From positions 124,001 through 188,000 of the forward strand of contig NZ_CP142208.1 of the NCBI RefSeq assembly GCF_036865545.1: a stretch of DNA of 64,000 bases. Direction: 5' to 3'. Below, piece by piece: positions 9,526-17,739 of the stretch. Position 1 is the stretch's first letter; each line of letters starts with the position of its first letter. The stretch comes from Erwinia sp. E_sp_B01_1 (lineage in GTDB: Bacteria > Pseudomonadota > Gammaproteobacteria > Enterobacterales > Enterobacteriaceae). The position numbers were made by a program, and so were the translations under genes. The notes beneath the pieces are model-generated. The model was not told the origin of the DNA, did no database searches, and saw only the letters and a list, made by a program, of their open reading frames with translations.

Positions 9526-9858
9526 GTGAATCATGCGATAGAATTTATCGAAACCTCGATATTTACCCGCCAGATAAAACAGATAGCCACGGATGATGAA
9601 CTTAAAGATCTCCAAAAAGAGCTTATCGAATCCCCCGACAAAGGCGATTTGATACAGAAAACAGGCGGATTAAGGAAAATCAGGATGGCGACAGGCTCCC
9701 AGGGAAAAAGCGGGAGCGCCAGAGTGATCTATTTTCTTGCCACGGGAAAAATAATCTATCTGGTTTTGGCATATCTAAAAAGCAGTAAAGAGAGTCTGAC
9801 GGATGCAGAGAAGTCAGAGCTGAGGAAGCTGACAAAAATATTAAAAAGTGAGGTGTGA
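9526..9858 (+). CDS. RelE/HigB-family toxin of a type II toxin-antitoxin pair
   Basis: The 110-residue protein resembles RelE-like toxins of the kind paired with NadS/HigA antitoxins (expected to act as mRNA interferases). Typical parts are FTRQIKQIATDDEL near the N-terminus, GGLRKIRMATGSQGKSGSARVIYF in the middle (shown here in part only as GGLRKIRM and SARVIYF) and a basic C-terminus LRKLTKILKSEV. Translation starts at GTG 9526, preceded by AAAAGGAG; no in-frame ATG is near. The antitoxin follows after one base. Base composition is AT-rich compared with the bcs genes on either side, which fits horizontal gain. The toxin-first order is as in HigBA systems. Confidence 0.85.
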   Translation: MNHAIEFIETSIFTRQIKQIATDDELKDLQKELIESPDKGDLIQKTGGLRKIRMATGSQGKSGSARVIYFLATGKIIYLVLAYLKSSKESLTDAEKSELRKLTKILKSEV

Positions 9859-9859
9859 C

Positions 9860-10144
9860 ATGACTCTTTTTGACGAGCTCAAAGCTTCTCTGGAGGAAGC
9901 TGTAGACATTAAAAAGGGTGTTCAAGCCCCCGCGAATGTTACCCGATATGAGATTGCTGACGTGAAGGCTATCAGAGAAAAACTCAATGTTTCCCAGGCC
10001 GAGATGGCAAAGGCATTGGGTACCAGCGTGGATACCATCAAAAGTTGGGAGTTGAAAAGACGTAATCCGACTGGGTTAGCAGCAAAAGTCCTGGCGGTCA
10101 TTCAGGCTAACCCTGATTTCTTTCAGGCACTGGCAGCCCGCTAA
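9860..10144 (+). CDS. XRE-family antitoxin (NadS/HigA-like)
   Basis: The 94-residue protein carries a helix-turn-helix: DVKAIREKLNVSQAEMAKAL, then GTSVDTIKSWELKRRNPTG, the NadS/HigA pattern. The N-terminal part (MTLFDELKASLEEAV) probably contacts the toxin. I chose ATG 9860, one base after the toxin stop and preceded by GTGAGG, over an in-frame GTG at 9848 that lies inside the toxin gene. It is expected to neutralise the toxin and repress the promoter at 9472-9513. Confidence 0.85.
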   Translation: MTLFDELKASLEEAVDIKKGVQAPANVTRYEIADVKAIREKLNVSQAEMAKALGTSVDTIKSWELKRRNPTGLAAKVLAVIQANPDFFQALAAR

Positions 10145-10165
10145 GGCTTCACCGGCAAATTTTTG

Positions 10166-10192
10166 AAAAGGCCGCTCAATGAGCGGCCTTTT
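10166..10192. terminator. bidirectional terminator between antitoxin and DUF1471 gene
   Basis: Same 11-bp stem as after bcsZ, with A-run and T-run on the two sides, so it can end transcription of the antitoxin from the left and of the DUF1471 gene from the right. Confidence 0.85.
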
Positions 10193-10291
10193 CAATTGTG
10201 AAATGATTTATTTGACCAGTTCAGCCGTTAAGTAAGCAACGTTGTCTACGCGTGCGCCGGTGATTTTGTAGGAAGCCCCCGCCTGATGAGC
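10166..10291 (+). repeat. 126-bp direct repeat, copy 2
   Basis: Second copy of the repeat at 9304-9429, here continuous with the intact DUF1471 gene. It is therefore probably the original sequence, and copy 1 the duplicate. Confidence 0.92.
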
Positions 10292-10417
10292 CTGCGCAGC
10301 GATTTTGGCTTCAGCGCCATCCAGAGTGGAGGCTGACGCGGTCACGCTCTGTGCAAAGCTGGCGAATGAAATCAGGGTGAGTGCTGAAACTGCAACTAAA
10401 GTTTTGATGGTTTTCAT
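10208..10417 (-). CDS. DUF1471 (YdgH/BhsA/McbA family) small periplasmic protein
   Basis: The 69-residue product has a clear signal peptide (MKTIKTLVAVSALTLISFASFAQ). It ends in the family's C-terminal pattern ASYKITGARVDN..YLTAELVK. Members are small secreted stress- or biofilm-linked proteins; a precise role is not known for this one. It is slightly shorter than usual (about 80-90). A ribosome site AGGAAAC precedes the ATG. Its 3' end is duplicated at 9346-9429. Confidence 0.85.
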   Translation of the reverse strand: MKTIKTLVAVSALTLISFASFAQSVTASASTLDGAEAKIAAQAHQAGASYKITGARVDNVAYLTAELVK

Positions 10418-10598
10418 GATCGTTTCCTAAGGTTGTTTTATTCGGAGTGGGGCTTTCTGCCCCGATGTAAACAATCATAGGCTTGATGAGGGATGATTGA
10501 AAGCTGAGCTATTTGCTGAAGTTTGTCAAAATAATTGAATGAAAATTAAGCGTCATTTTGCAATAAAAAAAGACCTCGTGGTGAAGTCTCCATAACTC

Positions 10599-10627
10599 AA
10601 CCCCGATGACAGCCTGCCATCGGGGTT
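10599..10627 (-). terminator. terminator of the bcsEFG operon
   Basis: Perfect 10-bp stem AACCCCGATG / CATCGGGGTT with a nine-base loop, six bases past the bcsG stop. The T-run on the reverse strand lies further on, near 10561-10570, so efficiency is uncertain. Confidence 0.65.
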
Positions 10628-10632
10628 CAGAT

Positions 10633-12293
10633 CTATTGCGGATAGGCGACCCAGTCACCGCCGTTCAGTCGTATCCAGGGTTTCCCCTGATACATCATCA
10701 CTACCGCGTTATCATTCTCTGACACCACCGGCGTTTGCGGCAGGTTTTCTGTCAGCACCGACATATTCACATTGGCTGCATTAAATACCTGACCATCCAC
10801 CACGCGGGAAACCAGCTCTGAAATGGCCTGCAGGCTGGTCGGCGCATTAACATCCAGCGCCTGTCCCTGATGGGGGGCCTTCATGCCCACGAACTTAATG
10901 CCTACCGGAACATGAGTAATGCTCGGGCTGGGAATATCCCTCAGGCCGGACATCTGCATTTTGTCACCCTGCAGGGCCGCACCATGCTCCGGCACCACAA
11001 TAACCATCACCCGACGGCCTGACTTATCCAGATTGGTCAGGAAGGTATCCAGCTGATCAAACAGCAGCTTCGCGCGTGGCGGCCAGGGGGCGGTTTTGCT
11101 GCTGCCCAGATCGCGGGTGCCGTCATGCAGCGGGATCAGGTTATAGAAGGTCGCCGTGCGGGCATCGCTGCTTTTCTGGCGTTCGTCAAACCAGCGCTGC
11201 ATGACCTCGCCATCATTTAACACCGGCGAACTGTCGAACGACGTCAGCTCGGCTTTAAATCCGGCCTGGGACATCAGCGGGGCGGTCAGGTTGCCATCTT
11301 CACGCAACTCCTGAAGATAATTTCCGAAGACGCCGGTATGGTCCATCATTAACTGCTGCTTAAAGCCAAGATTCGCAAGGTTATCAAAAAGATAGCAGCG
11401 TTGATCCACAGGCTTGTAGAGATCGCTGTGCGACGTCTGCCCGCAACTTGCTCTTAGCAGGCGGATCCCCGCCGGGCCGCTGTAGCCGGTAGCCGAGTTG
11501 TAGTTGCTGAGCATGATATCGAAATGCTTCCACAACGGATGATCGCGCAGCTGGGCAGCATCCATATCGGACCAGGCCAGTGAGCAGATGTTGATCACCA
11601 GAATATCAAAGGGCGCTGAGTCGGCTGGTAACGCATCAGGGAAATGAGTGACCCGCTGCTTTTCGCTCTCGTAGAATTTATTCAGATAGGCGGTGAGATT
11701 GGCGCTGGTGGGCGGTGCAGACTCATCCAGCCCACTGGCAGCAGCGGCTCTGGTTGCGGCGGCATCAGATTGTGGCGCAGTGTTCAGTGCGACAGGCGGC
11801 GCGGCTTCTTTTGAGGGGAGCAAAGCAAAAGAGGGGCCAGCGATATTCACCACGTTAATCCACAACAACATCGCCGATACCAGCACCGTAATACGGATCC
11901 ACTGGGCAATAAACAGGTAGAGCACCAGCATGACAAAGGCGGTACCGACCATCTGCCAGTTGATAAAACGATTAGCCAGATCCAGCAAGTAAGCACCGGA
12001 GAATCCGGCAAGCTGGCCCCCTGGCTCATGATGGTTTCAGGCCCCGGCAGCCAGGTATCATGCCAGAACAGGCCGATGCCGATGGGAATGGAAACCCAGT
12101 TGCGCAGGCGATGCAGCGGCTCTGAAGGGAGAGGGATCAGCAGCCAGGCCAGAAACACCAGGTTGGTCAGGGCGTGAAAATTAAGGTAACCAAACCACAG
12201 CAGGGCGAATTTGATCAGGAAATAAAAGTTCCAGCCGCCCAGACCCCGCCACAAAGAGAGGGCAGGAGGCGAAGAGGGATGTTTTTGGCTCAT
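10633..12293 (-). pseudogene. bcsG: cellulose phosphoethanolamine transferase BcsG, frameshifted in this sequence
   Basis: BcsG is an inner-membrane enzyme with a periplasmic alkaline-phosphatase-like domain that adds phosphoethanolamine to cellulose. The N-terminal part (from ATG 12293: GGWNFYFLIKFALLWFGYL, then FWHDTWLPGPETIMSQG) is in one frame. The rest (LLDLANRFINWQ, ICSLAWSDMDAA with the metal/nucleophile region, SCGQTSHS, VVPEHGAAL, C-terminal LNGGDWVAYPQ) is in another. The frames meet at five C on the plus strand (12017-12021); six would restore one reading frame of about 553 residues, close to the E. coli length of 559. The ATG overlaps the bcsF stop (ATGA). No other damage is seen, so a recent mutation or a sequencing error is likely. 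Confidence 0.9.
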
Positions 12294-12475
12294 TGCTTAT
12301 CCGATGTTGAAGAGTTACGCCGCCAGGTTCCTTCATATTTCAGTGCGCGCGGCGGTGTTAGACGGTGGATCGCCCTGTGCCACTTTTTCGGCAACCAGCG
12401 GGCATAAACAGGCTTCAGCAGCAGCAGCGCCAGCACCAGCAGAATCAGGATCTGCACCCAGTCCATCAAATTCAT
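12290..12475 (-). CDS. bcsF: cellulose biosynthesis membrane protein BcsF
   Basis: The 61-residue protein has one N-terminal membrane helix (MNLMDWVQILILLVLALLLL) and a basic cytoplasmic tail, as in BcsF. In E. coli BcsF recruits the c-di-GMP sensor BcsE to the membrane and works with BcsG. Its ATG overlaps the bcsE stop and its stop overlaps the bcsG start, both as ATGA, so the three genes form one tightly coupled unit. Confidence 0.92.
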   Translation of the reverse strand: MNLMDWVQILILLVLALLLLKPVYARWLPKKWHRAIHRLTPPRALKYEGTWRRNSSTSDKQ

Positions 12476-14019
12476 TCGGCGTCTTCCGGGGGGAGGGTTC
12501 CGAGGGTGATATCCTGCGGCTTACGGCGCAATGGCGCTTCCTGTGGGACGGCAGGGGCCTGTTCCGGCTGAGGAGCTGCAGGCGCAGTACGCCAGGCCGT
12601 TTTGACTTTTTGCGCCATCTGCCGCACTTCCGACAAAATCTGCAAATCCTCCTGCCATACCAGGCGATTGGTGAAAATCTCATCATGGGGCAGGCGGAAG
12701 ATAAATTTCAGCGCCGTGTCCAGATCATTAAAGCGGCAGGAGGAGAGAAACAGCCAGATACGGTCATCCGCCAGCGTCACTAAATCGCCATAGCGGCGGG
12801 GTTTGCACAGGGTCAGCGCCTGTTCCGGCTTCAGTTCCGGCACCGTCCTGAGCGCCACCAGCAGCCCTTTGCCGTTCTCCGGCAGCAGGGTATTGTTGAC
12901 CAGCAGCGTCACAGATTCACAGAAGGGCTCCAGCTTAAGAAAGCCCCTTTCCTGCAAAGGCTGCATCGATTTTAACAGTATGTTCAAATCAGCGGGCACG
13001 TGGCGATTGTAGGTTTGCCCCTGGATCCCCTCCAGGGTGGTCAGAAATCGTGACATGGGTGCAGTGAACGGCACGATAGCATTTACCCCGCAGGCCAGAA
13101 GCAGCCGCTCGTCGCTGTAACGCAGCGCGGTTTGCATTTCACGCACCACGATTTTCAGGCCGCTGCCGCGCGTGCGGCGCAGGCTGTGGATCTGAGCAGC
13201 CAGCCCGGGAATATGATCGCTGTGCTGCAGAGTGAACACCACCGTGGCGGCATTTGCCTGGCTTGCACGTTCGAAAACCGCCTCATTATCGCTCAGCAAA
13301 CGCCACTGGCTGGAAAGCGGCGGGGCACCTTCCAGTACCGATTGTTCTGCAAAAAATAATTGCTCATCATTCAGGGTTAACGGGTCCGTTTGTTCTTCCT
13401 GGCTGATTAAGGTAAAGCCATGATCGGTGGCGGATAAACGTAATGCCCGGTCCGCTAACATGTTATCGCCACTCGCCCACCAGCTAATCCGGTAATTCCA
13501 ACTGTCCTGCTGCCAGTCGAGGTGGGAAAGCCCCTCTAAATGGCGATAAAATGTTTGAAGGTGGTTACGGATGTTATTAATTCCTGACCCGGACGTAATA
13601 ATCAGGAAGGAAATTTGTTTCCCACTAAGCCATTTTTGTAATTTTTTAAGGAAACTAAGCACTTCCTCAGCCGCTATTTTTTCCCATAGCAATGAGGAGG
13701 TGAAAAATATCACCAGCCGGGGCTTATCTGATAACACACGGGTGAGATCGTCAGTCAGGTGCATTAAAGCCTTTTGCGTTTCTGGCAAAGTAAACATAGG
13801 GATAGCAGCCGGCCCGGTAGCGAGATCCGGTGTCAGAAGGGCCTGGGGCTGGCTGCCAGCAGCGATTAACGCCACCGAACGTTGTACAGCAATGCACTGG
13901 CGTGCCAGTAAACGGGCGTCTTGTTCCCGGTTAGCCGTCACCCAATAACAGCCTGATGGCTGCATTCGCATTAATTCATCCCTGACCTGTTCAAAACCTA
14001 AAGAGAATGTAGGTGTCAT
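12472..14019 (-). CDS. bcsE: c-di-GMP-binding cellulose regulator BcsE
   Basis: BcsE (GIL domain) binds c-di-GMP and helps build the cellulose secretion complex. From ATG 14019 the product has 515 residues. Family marks are MTPTFSLGFEQVRDEL at the start, VLEGAPPLSSQW, LRRTRGSGLKIVVREM, LLLACGVNAIVPF and KPRRYGDLVTL, the last holding the RxGD c-di-GMP site. I prefer ATG 14019 to an upstream start at 14052 because the family begins at this point, although no strong ribosome site is seen for either. The gene is divergent from bcsR. Confidence 0.92.
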   Translation of the reverse strand: MTPTFSLGFEQVRDELMRMQPSGCYWVTANREQDARLLARQCIAVQRSVALIAAGSQPQALLTPDLATGPAAIPMFTLPETQKALMHLTDDLTRVLSDKPRLVIFFTSSLLWEKIAAEEVLSFLKKLQKWLSGKQISFLIITSGSGINNIRNHLQTFYRHLEGLSHLDWQQDSWNYRISWWASGDNMLADRALRLSATDHGFTLISQEEQTDPLTLNDEQLFFAEQSVLEGAPPLSSQWRLLSDNEAVFERASQANAATVVFTLQHSDHIPGLAAQIHSLRRTRGSGLKIVVREMQTALRYSDERLLLACGVNAIVPFTAPMSRFLTTLEGIQGQTYNRHVPADLNILLKSMQPLQERGFLKLEPFCESVTLLVNNTLLPENGKGLLVALRTVPELKPEQALTLCKPRRYGDLVTLADDRIWLFLSSCRFNDLDTALKFIFRLPHDEIFTNRLVWQEDLQILSEVRQMAQKVKTAWRTAPAAPQPEQAPAVPQEAPLRRKPQDITLGTLPPEDAE

Positions 14020-14204
14020 GAGTTTTTTCGTTACACGTCCCAGTATAAACATTAAGTGTAGAACAATTAAAAATAGAAAGTCTGAGTTGTATTCCTGTAA
14101 ATATACATTACAACTTACACTAATCCGAATTAGACTACCTGTAAGAAAGTTCTTAAGTCAATTCGCCGCTTTTTTTGGGCTCGCGCTACAGAAGGTTATC
14201 CAGG
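14020..14204. promoter_or_regulatory. divergent bcsE / bcsR promoter region
   Basis: An AT-rich 185-base gap between divergent operons, so it should hold both promoters. It contains two inverted repeats: AGTTGTA (14085-14091) with TACAACT (14109-14115), and CTAAT (14120-14124) with ATTAG (14129-14133). Which protein binds, if any, cannot be told. No clear -35/-10 pair was assigned. Confidence 0.4.
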
Positions 14205-14399
14205 ATGAATGAGACGCGAACGTCTGTGTTATCCAACAACAGTGAAACACAGGATGATATCCGGGCTTTAGCTGACGCCTTTTCCTTACAGAACTGGCGC
14301 TATATTGATATTGCCCGTCAGGAAAAACTGGAGAAGATTATTGCCCGCTGGCCGCTGTTAGCCGAGCTGGTTTCTGCCACCCCTGCCGGGGAGCGGTAA
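14205..14399 (+). CDS. bcsR: cellulose biosynthesis protein BcsR
   Basis: The 64-residue soluble protein matches BcsR (YhjR): a variable N-terminus, then DDIRALADAFSLQNWRYIDI and a C-terminal RQEKLEKIIARWPLLAEL. BcsR works with BcsQ to assemble and stabilise the synthase in E. coli. ATG 14205 is preceded by AGAAGG. The stop overlaps the bcsQ start as TAATG, so the two are coupled. A longer form from 14175 would add residues not found in the family. Confidence 0.88.
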   Translation: MNETRTSVLSNNSETQDDIRALADAFSLQNWRYIDIARQEKLEKIIARWPLLAELVSATPAGER

Positions 14400-15127
14400 T
14401 GCCGGTTCTGGCATTTCAGGGGGTACGCGGCGGAGCGGGAGCCACTTCACTCACCGCTGCCTTCGCCTGGGCATTGCATCAGCTGGGCGAATCAGTGATT
14501 GCGGTCGATCTCTCTGCGGACAATCAATTGTGCCTGCATTTCAACACCGCCCCAGGCCATCCCCGTGGCTGGTTGCGGGCGGCGCTGGATCATCAGCCCT
14601 GGCAGCAAAGTGCCCTGCGTTATGCTGAGGGTCTGGATTTTATCCCGTCAGGCCAGCTCAGCGATGATGAACGCATGGCTTTTGTCAGCGAGCCGCTGAT
14701 TTACAGTCAGGCCTGGGCCGCGCAACTGGCGGAGCTCAGGCAAAGTTACCAGTGGGTTCTGCTGGACGTGCCCGCAGGGGAAACGCCCTGGACAAGGACA
14801 ATACTGCAACAGGCCGAACGGATCATTACCGTGGTGGTGCCGGATGCCAACTGCCATATCCGGCTGCATCAGCAACGTTTTACCTCCGGTAACTACTTCT
14901 TACTCAACCAGTTCTCACCGGTCAGTAAATCGCAGCAGGATCTGCATCAGTTGTGGCTTACCAGCCTGCAAAATCTGATCCCCCTGCATATTCATCGCGA
15001 CGAAGCCGTGGCCGAAGCCCTGTTATGCAAGCAGCCTTTTGGTGAATACCGCCCACAGAGTCTGGCGGCAGAAGAGATTATGACGCTGGCGAACTGGGCG
15101 CTGATTACTTTGCGTGAGCAGACATGA
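14399..15127 (+). CDS. bcsQ: cellulose synthase-associated MinD/ParA-like ATPase BcsQ
   Basis: The 242-residue P-loop protein begins MPVLAFQGVRGGAGATSLTA. The Walker A region keeps the glycines but has Ala where the usual lysine of GKT/S would be, as is also the case in E. coli BcsQ. The block DANCHIRLHQQ and the C-terminal IHRDEAVAEALLCKQPFGEY are characteristic. BcsQ is needed for cellulose secretion and polar localisation. In E. coli K-12 a stop codon near the 5' end inactivates it; here it is intact. The stop overlaps the bcsA start (ATGA). Confidence 0.93.
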   Translation: MPVLAFQGVRGGAGATSLTAAFAWALHQLGESVIAVDLSADNQLCLHFNTAPGHPRGWLRAALDHQPWQQSALRYAEGLDFIPSGQLSDDERMAFVSEPLIYSQAWAAQLAELRQSYQWVLLDVPAGETPWTRTILQQAERIITVVVPDANCHIRLHQQRFTSGNYFLLNQFSPVSKSQQDLHQLWLTSLQNLIPLHIHRDEAVAEALLCKQPFGEYRPQSLAAEEIMTLANWALITLREQT

Positions 15128-17721
15128 TGTCACCTTTACGCTGGCTGCTAATCCCACCGGTCTGGCTGTCGCTGCACCAGCGATATTCCGGCTTCCGCCA
15201 GCAGGGCACGCCAGTGCTGACGTCGGCGCTGCACTGTTTCTGGCTGGTTCTGGGCTGGTCGGTACTGCGGTTTGAGGGGCCAGGCTGGCAACGGGTGCAG
15301 GCCGAACGCCGCAGATTATATCCCCATATCTCACCGGAAAGGCCACGGCCAGCGGATATTCTGCGCTACCTTGTGCAAAGTATCTGGCTGCTGCTGGTCT
15401 CTCCGCTTGATGCAACCCGACGGCGTGAACGCTCACGAATGCTCCCGGTAAAGGCCTGGCGTCAGGGGATTTATCGCTGGCTGGGAAAAATGCCTGAACG
15501 TGCGGAAGAGCGCGACATAGCCCGCAAAGCTGACCGGCGACTGAAAAGCATGAATCCTCTGCTCAGGCGAGTTTTGTTCGGCCTTGCCATTCTTTCGGCA
15601 TCCGCGCTGGCGCTGCTTTGTATTTCGCAGCCGTTCGATTTCTTCACCCAGTTTGTGTTTGTGGTGCTGCTGTGGAGCGTCGCAATGATAATGCGGCGAA
15701 TACCGGGACGGCTGCCGACCATGATGCTGATTGTGCTGTCGCTGACCATCTCGTGCCGCTATCTCTGGTGGCGTTATACCTCCACCCTGAACTGGGATGA
15801 CCCGGTAAGCCTGACCTTTGGGGTATTGCTGGTTGCGGCAGAAACCTACGCCTGGGTGGTCCTGGTTTTAGGCTATTTCCAGACGCTGTGGCCGCTGCAA
15901 CGCCAGCCCGTGTCGATGCCGGAGGATATCAGTAGCTGGCCAACCATCGATTTATTAGTGCCTACCTATAATGAAGCGTTGAGCGTGGTGAAGCCCACAC
16001 TTTATGCCGCACTGGGGATTGACTGGCCAAAAGAGAAGCTGACAATTTACGTGCTGGATGACGGTGACCGCGCGGAGTTTCGGGAGTTTGCGGCGGAAAT
16101 AGGCGTGAAGTATATAGCCCGTAGCAGCCATGAACATGCCAAAGCGGGCAACATCAACCATGCGCTGCGCACCGAATGCAGCGGTGAATACGTGGCGATT
16201 TTCGACTGCGACCACGTACCTACCCGCTCTTTCCTGCAGGTGGCACTGGGCTGGTTCCTGAAAGATCCTAAACTGGCGATGCTACAGACGCCGCACCATT
16301 TCTTCTCGCCCGATCCTTTCGAGCGCAACCTTGGCCGTTTCCGCCGGACGCCAAACGAAGGCACGCTGTTTTATGGCCTGGTACAGGACGGCAATGATGT
16401 CTGGGATGCGGCTTTCTTCTGCGGTTCCTGTGCTGTAATTCGCCGTTCAGCGCTGGATGAGATTGGTGGTATAGCTGTTGAAACCGTCACCGAAGATGCC
16501 CACACCTCCCTGCGGCTGCATCGCAAAGGTTACACTTCGGCCTATATCCGTATTCCTCAGGCCGCCGGGCTGGCGACGGAAAGCCTCTCCGCCCATATCG
16601 GGCAACGTATTCGCTGGGCAAGGGGAATGGTGCAGATTTTCCGGCTGGATAATCCGCTGACGGGCAAGGGGCTGAAGCTGGTGCAGCGGCTTTGCTACGC
16701 TAACGCCATGCTGCATTTCCTCTCCGGCATCCCCCGGTTAATTTTTCTGCTGGCCCCGCTGGCTTTCCTGTTGTTCCACGCCTTTATCATTTTTGCGCCC
16801 GCGCTGATGATCGCCATTTTTGTGCTGCCGCACATGATCCACACCAGCCTGACCAACTCGCGGATTCAGGGGCGCTGGCGTCACTCTTTCTGGAGTGAAG
16901 TCTATGAAACCGTGCTCGCCTGGTACATCGCCCGGCCAACTACGGTGGCGCTGTTCAACCCACACAAAGGCAAATTCAACGTCACCGCCAAGGGCGGACT
17001 GGTGGAAGAGCAGCATCTCGACTGGGTGATCACTAAACCCTATATGTTGCTGGTGCTAATCAACCTTGCCGGCGTCGCTGCTGCCTTCTGGCGTCTGCAT
17101 TCTGGCCCGCCTCAAGAGGTGATGACGGTGCTTGTCAGCCTGATCTGGGTGTTCTACAACATGATTATTCTGGGTGGGGCGGTCGCCGTTTCGGTGGAAG
17201 CAAGACAGATCCGTGAAGCGCACAGGGTGGAAATTGCCATGCCTGCCGCGCTGGCCCGGGCTGATGGCCATATGCTGCCCTGCACGCTACGCGACTATTC
17301 AGATGGGGGCGTGGGTGTGGAACTGCGGGAAGAAAACCTGCTCAGTGAGAAAGATAAAGTTTATCTGCTGCTACGCCGGGGCCAGCAGGAGTTCAGCTTC
17401 CCCTGTTATGTCCAGCGTACCTTTGGCCGCCGGGCCGGTATCCGCCTTCACGAACTGACAACCGAACAGCACGTGGAGTTTATCCAGTGCACCTTTGCCC
17501 GCGCAGATACCTGGGCATTGTGGCAGGACAGTTTCCCTGAAGATAAACCGATCCAGAGCCTTGCCGATATCGTGGTGCTGGGCTTCAGGGGCTACCTGCG
17601 ACTGGTCGAATATGGCCCCGCACCCCTGCGCAGGTTGTTTGCGCTGCTGACACAGCTGACAGGCTGGGTAGCGTCTTTCTTCCCCAGAAGCGTGAACCGG
17701 TCAGGTTCAGCGGCATTCTGA
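15124..17721 (+). CDS. bcsA: cellulose synthase catalytic subunit BcsA, second copy
   Basis: The full-length 865-residue GT2 synthase of the E. coli-type locus. It has an N-terminal extension of about 140 residues and membrane helices. Catalytic motifs are DDGDR, DCDHVPTRSF, TED and QRIRW, followed by more helices. A C-terminal PilZ domain carries the c-di-GMP-binding arginine motif (EARQIREAHRVEI) and DYSDGG. It starts at ATG 15124 inside the bcsQ stop. The central region is nearly superimposable on the partial BcsA at the window start, showing that the two operons encode distinct synthases. bcsB follows after a short gap. Confidence 0.96.
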   Translation: MMSPLRWLLIPPVWLSLHQRYSGFRQQGTPVLTSALHCFWLVLGWSVLRFEGPGWQRVQAERRRLYPHISPERPRPADILRYLVQSIWLLLVSPLDATRRRERSRMLPVKAWRQGIYRWLGKMPERAEERDIARKADRRLKSMNPLLRRVLFGLAILSASALALLCISQPFDFFTQFVFVVLLWSVAMIMRRIPGRLPTMMLIVLSLTISCRYLWWRYTSTLNWDDPVSLTFGVLLVAAETYAWVVLVLGYFQTLWPLQRQPVSMPEDISSWPTIDLLVPTYNEALSVVKPTLYAALGIDWPKEKLTIYVLDDGDRAEFREFAAEIGVKYIARSSHEHAKAGNINHALRTECSGEYVAIFDCDHVPTRSFLQVALGWFLKDPKLAMLQTPHHFFSPDPFERNLGRFRRTPNEGTLFYGLVQDGNDVWDAAFFCGSCAVIRRSALDEIGGIAVETVTEDAHTSLRLHRKGYTSAYIRIPQAAGLATESLSAHIGQRIRWARGMVQIFRLDNPLTGKGLKLVQRLCYANAMLHFLSGIPRLIFLLAPLAFLLFHAFIIFAPALMIAIFVLPHMIHTSLTNSRIQGRWRHSFWSEVYETVLAWYIARPTTVALFNPHKGKFNVTAKGGLVEEQHLDWVITKPYMLLVLINLAGVAAAFWRLHSGPPQEVMTVLVSLIWVFYNMIILGGAVAVSVEARQIREAHRVEIAMPAALARADGHMLPCTLRDYSDGGVGVELREENLLSEKDKVYLLLRRGQQEFSFPCYVQRTFGRRAGIRLHELTTEQHVEFIQCTFARADTWALWQDSFPEDKPIQSLADIVVLGFRGYLRLVEYGPAPLRRLFALLTQLTGWVASFFPRSVNRSGSAAF

Positions 17722-17739
17722 TTCAAAAAAGATGAAGAG

